Assembly: GCA_963624605.1 (NCBI GenBank)
Contig: CAVFQD010000055.1
Coordinates: 1-11,728, forward strand
Direction: 5' to 3'
Source of the DNA: Fimenecus sp963624605
Lineage (GTDB): Bacteria > Bacillota > Clostridia > Oscillospirales > Acutalibacteraceae
Length of the DNA: 11,728 nucleotides
Made by a program: the position numbers and the translations under genes. This document shows, piece by piece, positions 5,934-11,728 of this stretch. The notes below the pieces were generated by a model that saw nothing but the letters and a program-made list of their open reading frames with translations, was not told the origin of the DNA and ran no database searches. Numbering within the stretch: the stretch's first letter is position 1; each line of letters begins with the position of its first letter.

Positions 5934-6614
5934 ATGAACATAACGCCCGAAGCTCTTGATTTTCTCTTTGAAAACAGACTCAAAGACAGTAAAGAATGGT
6001 ACAGAGAGCATAAAGAAATACATAAAAAGCTTGTTGTTGAGCCCTTTCGTGAGTTTATATTGAAGGTTGAACCGTATATAAATGAAATAGATCCGAAAAT
6101 AATCTGTAATCCCAAAAGGATTTCACGGATATATCGCGATACAAGATTTTCAAAGGATAAAACAACCTTCAGGGATAATCAATGGTATTGTTTTATGAAC
6201 GGCAAGGAGCTTTATGAAGGCTTTCCCTCCTTTTTCTTTGATTTTTCGCCTCGCGGATTTATATACGGATGCGGATACTACAAAGCGGGCAAAGGCAGTA
6301 TTGACGCCCTGCGCTCGCTTGTACTCAAAAAGGATAATACTTACCTTGAAGCGAGAAAAACGGTCGAATCGGACCATAAATACATTCTCGAATGTAATCC
6401 CTACAAAAAAGAGCATTTTCCCGACGCAGACGAAATTGACCGTCCGTGGTTAAACATCAGGGATTTTTGCGTAATAATCGAAAGCACGGATTTTGACCTG
6501 CTGTTCAGCGAAAAGCTCGGTGATGAAATCGGCAGGGAGTTTGTCAAGCTCAAGCCGGTTTATGATTTCCTTATGAAAGCCGAAAGCATAAACGCCGCAA
6601 GGCTGAAAAAATAA
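5934..6614 (+). CDS. DUF2461 family protein
   Basis: The 226-residue protein matches the DUF2461 family (about 220-230 residues, function not established). It opens with a helical segment containing FLFENRLKDSKEWYREHK (10-27). It then has the hallmark RISRIYRDTRFSKDKT (62-77), followed by a conserved aromatic stretch ending in GFIYGCGYYKAG (108-119). No signal peptide or membrane segment is visible, so it should be cytoplasmic. The ATG at 5934 has only a loose purine stretch (AAGAAAGAAG, 5911-5920) as ribosome site, about 13 nt upstream, so initiation may be weak. It is the first gene of a three-gene rightward operon; its stop codon overlaps the ribosome site of the transporter gene. The context does not reveal its job. 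Confidence 0.85.
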   Translation: MNITPEALDFLFENRLKDSKEWYREHKEIHKKLVVEPFREFILKVEPYINEIDPKIICNPKRISRIYRDTRFSKDKTTFRDNQWYCFMNGKELYEGFPSFFFDFSPRGFIYGCGYYKAGKGSIDALRSLVLKKDNTYLEARKTVESDHKYILECNPYKKEHFPDADEIDRPWLNIRDFCVIIESTDFDLLFSEKLGDEIGREFVKLKPVYDFLMKAESINAARLKK

Positions 6615-6623
6615 AGGTAAGAA

Positions 6624-7484
6624 GTGATAAGCATAAAAAGCAACAAATTAAAAAAGACGGTCAGCATTTTTGCCGCAATAACAGACTTACTGCTGTTTAT
6701 AATTAAAATATATATTGCAATCTCATCTAACAGCATCAGTATTTATGTCGACTCATTAAACTCGCTTGCAGACACATTTGTATGCCTGTTTGCGTTTATC
6801 GGATTTATCGTCAGCGCTGTCGAACCGAATGAGAAATATCCTTTCGGATACGGCAAGACAGAAGAGCTTATCAATTTGCTTTTGTCAACGGTAATACTTA
6901 TGACAGGCTTTGTATTCGTTTACACATCGCTTCAGAGACTTATGTATCCCGTCCCCGTATGGTACTCGACAAAATATGCCGCTGTCATAGGCGGTACGGC
7001 GCTTGTCAAGCTGATAATGGGCATTGTTTTCAACCGTATTGACAAAAAACACAAATCCGATATTATAAAGAATCTGAGCGTTGACAGCTTTCTTGATTTC
7101 TTTATGTCCTTCTGCATTGTAATTTCATTTACACTGACATCAAAATTCGGTTATGCGATAGATTCCGTTATGGGACTTATCGCTTCGGCAATTATAATAA
7201 TCAGCGGCTTGAAATCGTTTTCAGCCTCATGTAAAGTAATAATCGGCAAGCGTGATGACAACACATGTGAAAAAGCAAAATCCGTTATTAAAGACATTGA
7301 CGGCGTCGGAGAAATCAACGACATCCAATGCCACACATACGGCGACAGAAAAATCATAATTGCGGAAATAACGGTTTCGTGCAGTACCGCAAAAGAGACT
7401 GCGGAGCTGACACAACTGTTAAAAAATATCATAAAAAACAAATTAGGTTACGATTTACAAGTAACCGTCGGAGGAGTTCTATGA
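6624..7484 (+). CDS. Cation diffusion facilitator transporter, probable Mn(II) exporter type
   Basis: The 286-residue product is a CDF-family metal/proton antiporter. It has six membrane helices (about 12-33, 37-63, 84-105, 116-137, 154-173, 178-197) and a C-terminal cytoplasmic domain (about 205-286). The YPFGYGKTE motif (72-80) between helices 2 and 3 is typical. The transport site is formed by N46 and D50 in helix 2 (VDSLNSLAD) and D154 and D158 in helix 5 (SVDSFLD). Zinc CDFs usually have HxxxD in both places, while N-D-D-D is the pattern described for manganese exporters such as MntE, so Mn(II) efflux is the best guess. The GTG start at 6624 is supported by AAAGG (6613-6617), 6 nt upstream. 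The stop overlaps the next start as ATGA, indicating translational coupling. Confidence 0.88.
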   Translation: MISIKSNKLKKTVSIFAAITDLLLFIIKIYIAISSNSISIYVDSLNSLADTFVCLFAFIGFIVSAVEPNEKYPFGYGKTEELINLLLSTVILMTGFVFVYTSLQRLMYPVPVWYSTKYAAVIGGTALVKLIMGIVFNRIDKKHKSDIIKNLSVDSFLDFFMSFCIVISFTLTSKFGYAIDSVMGLIASAIIIISGLKSFSASCKVIIGKRDDNTCEKAKSVIKDIDGVGEINDIQCHTYGDRKIIIAEITVSCSTAKETAELTQLLKNIIKNKLGYDLQVTVGGVL

Positions 7485-8773
7485 GTGAAAAAGTAAAAGT
7501 TAAAGGAAAGCACAAGAAAAGATTTCTGAAATTCTTGTGCATATTTCTGTGTGTTGTAATCGTTTATGCTGCGGTTACTACCGTGATAACGCTTATCGGA
7601 TTAAAAGCCAATAAGAACAAAGTCAAGACATTCTCAAAAGTCGAATATGAAAACCAGCTTGTACCCGAAAACTATGATAACGGCTGCTGGAACATAAGGA
7701 CCGACAAGGATGTAAAGGTTGTTCAGCTTACCGACATACATATCGGCGGCGGCTATCTTTCAATAAACAAGGATTCAAAGGCGATAAATGCGGTTGCGGC
7801 TATGCTTACTGCGGAAAAGCCCGATCTTGTTATCGTAACCGGCGACATCTCCTACCCTGTTCCTTTCCAGGCAGGAACCTTTAACAATAAATCAGGTGCA
7901 GTTCTTTTTGCAGAGCTTATGGAGTCTCTCGGAGTTTATTGGACGGTTTGCTACGGAAACCACGACACGGAGTCTTACAGTTATTATTCAAGAGAGGAGC
8001 TTACCGAAATTTATTCAAGCGGAGAATATCCTCACTGCCTTCTACAGGCAGGTCCGGAGGATGTTGACGGTTGCGGTAACCAAGTTATAAACATTGTAAA
8101 TTCCGATAATGTAATTACCCGTTCTTTTATTCTGTTTGATTCACATTCATATATTGACGGAGACATTTTCGGAATCGCGTGGAAGTATGATAATATCCAC
8201 GACAACCAGATTGAATGGTACAAAAACACCGTTAAATCTCTTACAGAGCAGAACGAACAGGCTGTTTCGAAGCTTTCTGCCGAAAGAGCGACTCTGTACG
8301 ACACCTCCTCTCCGGTCAAGACCTCTGCATTTATGCACATTCCGCTCAACGAATACAGAACAGCATGGAACGAATATGTCGACAACGGATACAAAGACGA
8401 TGAAAATATTACCTATAATTACGGTACTGCCGGAGAGAGCGGTAAGGTCGTTTACTGCGGTATAAATGACGATATGCTTTTTGAAACCATGTTAGAGCTC
8501 GGCTCTACCGATTCTGTTTTTTGCGGTCATGACCATCTTAACAATTTCTCGATTAACTACAAGTCAATAAACCTCAACTACGGTATGAGCATCGACTACC
8601 TTGCTTACAGCGGTATTTCAAGAATAGGTTCACAGCGCGGTTGCGGTATTTTGAGCATTGACGCTCAAGGAAACCTTACATCGAGAAACGAAAACTATTA
8701 TCAGGATAAATACCTCTCCAAATATGCAAAAGAAGAGGTTACAATGCAGGTACTCAACGAAGATATGCAGTGA
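7481..8773 (+). CDS. Membrane-anchored calcineurin-like metallophosphoesterase
   Basis: The 430-residue product begins with a basic tail (KVKVKGKHKKRFLK), then one membrane segment near 16-40 that acts as an uncleaved anchor with the bulk outside the cell. The rest has the complete metallophosphoesterase motif set: D85-x-H87 (LTDIHIGG), G121-D122 (VTGDIS), G159-N-H-D162 (YGNHD), H286 (FMHIPL) and G349-H-x-H352 (CGHDH). These bind two metal ions and hydrolyse phosphomono- or diesters; the target is unknown. The ATG at 7481 follows GGAGGAG (7470-7476) and overlaps the transporter stop by 4 bases. The longer in-frame reading upstream to 7328 lies inside the transporter gene and is rejected. It is the last gene of the operon. 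Its metal dependence may link it to the transporter, but this is speculation. Confidence 0.9.
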   Translation: MSEKVKVKGKHKKRFLKFLCIFLCVVIVYAAVTTVITLIGLKANKNKVKTFSKVEYENQLVPENYDNGCWNIRTDKDVKVVQLTDIHIGGGYLSINKDSKAINAVAAMLTAEKPDLVIVTGDISYPVPFQAGTFNNKSGAVLFAELMESLGVYWTVCYGNHDTESYSYYSREELTEIYSSGEYPHCLLQAGPEDVDGCGNQVINIVNSDNVITRSFILFDSHSYIDGDIFGIAWKYDNIHDNQIEWYKNTVKSLTEQNEQAVSKLSAERATLYDTSSPVKTSAFMHIPLNEYRTAWNEYVDNGYKDDENITYNYGTAGESGKVVYCGINDDMLFETMLELGSTDSVFCGHDHLNNFSINYKSINLNYGMSIDYLAYSGISRIGSQRGCGILSIDAQGNLTSRNENYYQDKYLSKYAKEEVTMQVLNEDMQ

Positions 8774-8796
8774 TAATTCCCTGCTTTCGCTCAATA

Positions 8797-8828
8797 AGCG
8801 CAGCCGACTCCGCAAAATCGGCTGCGCT
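8797..8828. terminator. Hairpin after the phosphoesterase operon (weak terminator)
   Basis: AGCGCAGCCGA (8797-8807) pairs perfectly with TCGGCTGCGCT (8818-8828) around a 10-nt loop, 23 bases after the phosphoesterase stop. The stem is strong and GC-rich, but the following bases (GAATTTCAAAAT) are not a true U-run. It may be a weak terminator or an RNA 3'-end stabiliser. Confidence 0.55.
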
Positions 8829-8906
8829 GAATTTCAAAATTACGTAAATAGACTTAAAACAACGGCAGACGCATAATTGTCAGTTATAAAATACGGAAAA
8901 ACGAAC

Positions 8907-8960
8907 AAAAATATTTTTTTGCTTTTTTCGATTGACATTTTTGTGAATTTATTGTAAATT
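8907..8960 (+). promoter_or_regulatory. Promoter with A/T-tract upstream element for the serine-stalk protein
   Basis: TTGACA (8932-8937) and TAAATT (8955-8960) are 17 bp apart. The region just upstream (8907-8928) is a run of A and T tracts resembling an UP element. The start would be near 8967. The spacer carries TTTTGTGAATTTATTG (8939-8954), almost identical to bases 10075-10090 upstream of the next gene. Confidence 0.6.
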
Positions 8961-9012
8961 ATAAGAGTATTATTTTGCAAAATTGTCTCAAGCATTGAAA
9001 GGGGAAAAAACA

Positions 9013-10020
9013 ATGGCAAAAAAAGAAAAGATTCCGTCAACACCGGAGTCCCGTGCAAAAAAACTCGCAGATAAACAGGAAGTGCGTAAAGCTTTCAGAA
9101 AGACATTCGTTCCCGCATTGGCAATCTGTCTTTCTCTTTTACTTATATACTCTGTTTGTTACATATCCTTCTTTGATCCCGATAAGGAATTGGCAGATAC
9201 GGCTGTAACAACCGTTAACTCAAACAACTCGGGCAGCAGCTCATCAAGCAGCTCAAGCTCATCAAGCAGCTCAAGCTCATCAAACAGCTCAAGTTCGTCA
9301 AGCGACTCCTCAAGCAGTTCTTCATCCTCAAGTGATAGCGCAGCTGCTTCAAACGGAAGCGTTACAGAGCTTTCGGCTTCAAGCTCAACCGCTGATATAG
9401 TTTCTTATTTCAATACGGCAATCAACAAGGTTAAACCCAATGCTAAGCAGATTACTCTTAACAAAGAAACAAACAGCAAGGCAGGCTCAATTGAAGGTAA
9501 CCTTCCCTCCTCTCTTACGAGCATGGCGGACAAACTTGTTGAAGACAATATGGGCGAAAAAGACCTTTCAACCCTTGATCCCGGTGCAGTAAATGCTACG
9601 ACAGTTGACCAAAAGAACGCTATGTTCCCTGTTGAGAGCGAAAGCTGGTCAAGCCAGCTTACGGCAGATGATGTTGAAAACGCATCTGTTACCGACAACG
9701 GAAGCACTTATGAAATTACAATAAATGTTAAGGCTGACGAGCCGAGCGAATCAACAGCTCACGGTCAGGGACATAACGGCAAGGTGTTCTCGGTAATTAT
9801 GCCCTCCATCGTTACGGACAATGCAGGTCCTGCCGCAAGCATTATCAAGGAAGTTAAGACCGGTCATAAGGACGGCAAGGTTGTTGTTACAGTTGACAAG
9901 GCAACAGGAAATGTTACACACGCAAATTACTACTTTGTATGGACGCTTTCCGTTAAAGCCTTAGGCGCAAGTGTTTCAATTCCCTTCGGACTTCAGAAAG
10001 ACTTTACCATCACTTGGTAA
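9013..10020 (+). CDS. Membrane-anchored extracellular protein with serine-rich stalk, unknown function
   Basis: I do not recognise a family. The 335-residue product has a lysine/arginine-rich cytoplasmic N-terminus (1-30) and one membrane segment near 31-53. A serine-rich linker follows (75-107, nearly all Ser with N91 and D98), then a polar C-terminal domain of about 220 residues rich in T, V, N and D. The second half alternates hydrophobic and polar residues in a beta-like pattern (YEITINVKAD; GKVVVTVDKATGNVTHANYY), suggesting an extracellular beta domain. The ATG at 9013 is chosen because AAAGGGGA (8998-9005) precedes it by 7 nt; the in-frame TTG at 8983 lies upstream of that site. There is no lipobox or LPxTG motif. 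The gene is alone between its promoter and the terminator at 10034. A cell-envelope role is likely from topology only. Confidence 0.75.
   Translation: MAKKEKIPSTPESRAKKLADKQEVRKAFRKTFVPALAICLSLLLIYSVCYISFFDPDKELADTAVTTVNSNNSGSSSSSSSSSSSSSSSSNSSSSSSDSSSSSSSSSDSAAASNGSVTELSASSSTADIVSYFNTAINKVKPNAKQITLNKETNSKAGSIEGNLPSSLTSMADKLVEDNMGEKDLSTLDPGAVNATTVDQKNAMFPVESESWSSQLTADDVENASVTDNGSTYEITINVKADEPSESTAHGQGHNGKVFSVIMPSIVTDNAGPAASIIKEVKTGHKDGKVVVTVDKATGNVTHANYYFVWTLSVKALGASVSIPFGLQKDFTITW
9238..9309 (+). repeat. Tandem 18-bp repeats encoding the serine stalk
   Basis: Two identical 18-bp copies (9238-9255 and 9256-9273, AGCTCATCAAGCAGCTCA) are followed by a third with one change (9274-9291, AAC for AGC, giving N91) and a diverged fourth (9292-9309). 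The unit is six codons, all Ser, so gain or loss of a copy keeps the frame and changes stalk length by six residues. Confidence 0.85.
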
Positions 10021-10033
10021 CGAAAAAAATCAC

Positions 10034-10066
10034 AAATGCTCTCCGAGAAATCGGAGGGCATTTTTT
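10034..10066 (+). terminator. Intrinsic terminator of the serine-stalk gene
   Basis: AAATGCTCTCCGA (10034-10046) pairs with TCGGAGGGCATTT (10051-10063), including one G-U pair, closed by a GAAA tetraloop and followed by T through 10066. It begins 14 bases after the stop codon. Confidence 0.92.
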
Positions 10067-10087
10067 AGTATTTATTTTGTGAATTTG

Positions 10088-10115
10088 TTGACAATATCGC
10101 TACATATGGTATAAT
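10088..10115 (+). promoter_or_regulatory. Promoter of the epimerase/zinc-ribbon gene
   Basis: TTGACA (10088-10093) and TATAAT (10110-10115) are 16 bp apart, with TGG directly before the -10 box giving an extended -10. Both hexamers are perfect, so strong constitutive expression is expected from a start near 10122. Confidence 0.8.
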
Positions 10116-10153
10116 TATATTACTATATTATATTTTCTATGAGGTGGAAGATT

Positions 10154-11719
10154 ATGGCAGATAAGAAAACCGTAATGCTCACCGGCGGCTCGGGAAATAT
10201 GGGCTTTGCCGGATTCAAAGAGCTTTATGCAAAAAAAGACAAGTTCAATATCACTCTCCTTTTGAGAGGCAGTGAGAAGAACAGAGAAAAGTTTAAGGCT
10301 TACCTCAACGACCCTTCAGTCAGAATTGTATGGGGCGACCTTACAAGATATGAAGATGTTCTTGATGCCGTAAACGGTGCGGATTATGTTCTTCATGTCG
10401 GTGGTATGGTTTCTCCCACGGCAGACTGGAAGCCTTACAGAACTCAAAAAACAAATATCGGCGCTGCACAGAACATCTGCAATGCAGTAAAGGCTCAGCC
10501 CAATCCGGACGCCGTTAAGGTTTGTTACATAGGTACTGTTGCCGAGACGGGCGACAGAAACTATCCCATCCATTGGGGCCGTTGCGGCGACCCGCTCAAG
10601 GTTTCTATCTACGATCATTACGCAGTTTCGAAGTGCCGTGCAGAGGCTGTATTTGTTGAAAGCGGACTCAAGAACTGGGTTGTAATGCGTCAGTCAGGTA
10701 TCCTCTACCCCAATATTCTTAAAAATATGGATCCGATTATGTTCCATGTACCGATCAACGGCGTTCTTGAATGGTGTACTGTTGAAGACTCGGGTCGTTT
10801 GCTTGCCAACCTTTGCGATGAGGACGCTAAGGGCAACCTCGGCGGAGACTTCTGGAACCACTTCTTTAACATCGGTTCAGGTAAGGAATACAGAATTTCC
10901 AACTATGAATTTGAGCATCTCCTTCTCGGTACTCTCGGCCTTGCAGGTCCCGAAAAGCTATTTGACCCCAACTGGTTCATTACAAAGAACTTCCACGGTC
11001 AGTTCTATGCAGACGGCGACAAGCTTGAAAACTTCCTTCACTTCCGTGAAAATCTTCCTGTCAAAGACTATTTCAACCGCCTTGCCGATCAGGTTGAATT
11101 CTACTTCAAAATCCCGAGATATCTTCCGAAAGGTCTCGTAGCAGCTTGCGCTAAGCCCCTTATGAAGAAAATTGCTTCCACCCCTGATTTCGGTACGCTT
11201 GACTGGGTTGCTAAAGACAACAAGGTTCGTCTGAGCGCTTACTTTGGTTCAAAGGCTGAATGGGAAAAGATTCCGTCAAAGTGGGAAGACTTTGAAATCA
11301 TCAAGTTCGATAAGGACAACAGCGCAGCAGAACAGTACAAGCTTGACCATGGCTATGACGAGTCAAAGCCTGAATCGGAGCTTGACATCAACGATATGAA
11401 ACAGGCTGCTGAGTTCCGTGGCGGCGAATGCCTCTCGGATACAATGACAAAGGGCGATATGGCTACCAAGCTTAAATGGAAATGCGGTCACTGCGGCGCT
11501 GAATTTGAAGCGAGCCCTGCTCTTATTCTCCTCGGCGGACATTGGTGCCCAGAGTGCTACATCCCTCATAAGGCTTGGGATTACGATTCAATCGCAAAGA
11601 CAAACCCCTTCTTCGCTCAAGTTTGGTATACAAACCACTCAAAGGATGAGAACAACAAGTATGATTTCGACGAGTTGTTCCACATCAACGGCGTTGCTTG
11701 GGATGACATCAAGAGATAA
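10154..11719 (+). CDS. NAD-dependent epimerase/dehydratase-like protein with C-terminal zinc ribbon
   Basis: The 521-residue product starts with an extended short-chain dehydrogenase Rossmann fold. VMLTGGSGNMG (7-17) is the nucleotide-binding G-x-x-G-x-x-G loop, and GDLT (61-64) is the usual acidic motif contacting adenine. The catalytic pair is Y156-x-x-x-K160 (YAVSK), with T128 (YIGTVAE) in place of the usual Ser/Thr. After about 320 residues the sequence leaves the SDR fold. Near the C-terminus C444-x-x-C447 (KCGHCG) and C465-x-x-C468 (WCPEC) form a four-cysteine zinc ribbon. Typical epimerases have 300-350 residues, so about 200 are extra. The ATG at 10154 follows GAGGTGG (10141-10147) by 6 nt; an ATG at 10139 overlaps that site and is rejected. 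It is a single-gene unit with a strong promoter. Substrate unknown. Confidence 0.85.
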   Translation: MADKKTVMLTGGSGNMGFAGFKELYAKKDKFNITLLLRGSEKNREKFKAYLNDPSVRIVWGDLTRYEDVLDAVNGADYVLHVGGMVSPTADWKPYRTQKTNIGAAQNICNAVKAQPNPDAVKVCYIGTVAETGDRNYPIHWGRCGDPLKVSIYDHYAVSKCRAEAVFVESGLKNWVVMRQSGILYPNILKNMDPIMFHVPINGVLEWCTVEDSGRLLANLCDEDAKGNLGGDFWNHFFNIGSGKEYRISNYEFEHLLLGTLGLAGPEKLFDPNWFITKNFHGQFYADGDKLENFLHFRENLPVKDYFNRLADQVEFYFKIPRYLPKGLVAACAKPLMKKIASTPDFGTLDWVAKDNKVRLSAYFGSKAEWEKIPSKWEDFEIIKFDKDNSAAEQYKLDHGYDESKPESELDINDMKQAAEFRGGECLSDTMTKGDMATKLKWKCGHCGAEFEASPALILLGGHWCPECYIPHKAWDYDSIAKTNPFFAQVWYTNHSKDENNKYDFDELFHINGVAWDDIKR

Positions 11720-11728
11720 TAATCATAC

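Noticed and set aside
7328..7480. Longer N-terminal extension of the phosphoesterase frame.
   Set aside because: It overlaps the last 50 codons of the transporter gene in another frame, whereas the ATG at 7481 has a strong ribosome site and the ATGA overlap.
8983..9012. TTG start extending the serine-stalk protein by ten residues.
   Set aside because: The clear AAAGGGGA site at 8998-9005 lies inside this extension and is well spaced from the ATG at 9013.
9235..9333. Repetitive AGC/TCA stretch that could be taken for a CRISPR-like or satellite array.
   Set aside because: The repeats are contiguous with no unique spacers, and they lie in frame as serine codons inside a well-supported gene.
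10139..10153. Upstream ATG for the epimerase gene.
   Set aside because: The ATG overlaps the GAGGTGG ribosome site that serves the ATG at 10154, and no ribosome site precedes it.

Overview
The window looks like a piece of chromosome from an anaerobic Gram-positive bacterium of the Firmicutes, probably a gut clostridium near the Ruminococcaceae/Oscillospiraceae. Supporting signs are moderate GC content with AT-rich gaps, AGGAGG-type ribosome binding sites, TTGACA/TATAAT promoters with 16-17 bp spacers, short intergenic gaps, and many GTG starts. The taxon is inferred from general style and was not tested by any search. No rRNA, tRNA, insertion sequence, phage gene or CRISPR array is visible.

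Left part (1-900): the last 19 codons of an AraC-type regulator are followed by a perfect consensus promoter. Its transcript starts only about 24 nt before a 21-bp hairpin with a U-run, which sits directly in front of a YczE/YitT-type membrane protein gene. A bidirectional terminator closes this unit.

Next (908-4530): three leftward genes, a MATE efflux pump, a hexapeptide-repeat O-acetyltransferase and a nitroreductase, are packed tightly. They are transcribed away from a divergent AraC-family regulator. The -10 boxes of the two divergent promoters overlap, and repeats in the gap could be regulator sites. The MATE gene is broken into two frames at a run of six T residues that also reads as a T TTT TTG slippery heptamer. 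The set suggests a regulator-controlled detoxification module, but its substrate is unknown.

Middle (4551-8830): a leftward membrane-embedded M28-type metallopeptidase is divergent from a rightward, translationally coupled operon. That operon encodes a DUF2461 protein, a cation diffusion facilitator whose four metal-site residues read N-D-D-D (the pattern expected for manganese export), and a membrane-anchored calcineurin-like phosphoesterase.

Right part (8931-11719): two single-gene units. One encodes a membrane-anchored extracellular protein with a serine-rich stalk built on 18-bp DNA repeats and no recognised C-terminal domain. The other encodes a 521-residue NAD(P)-dependent epimerase/dehydratase-like protein with a C-terminal four-cysteine zinc ribbon.

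Most of the window is ordinary core or accessory metabolism. The points most worth a second look are the hairpin leader at 157-240, the MATE frameshift, the SDR-zinc ribbon fusion, and the serine-stalk protein. I see no clear new multi-gene system.
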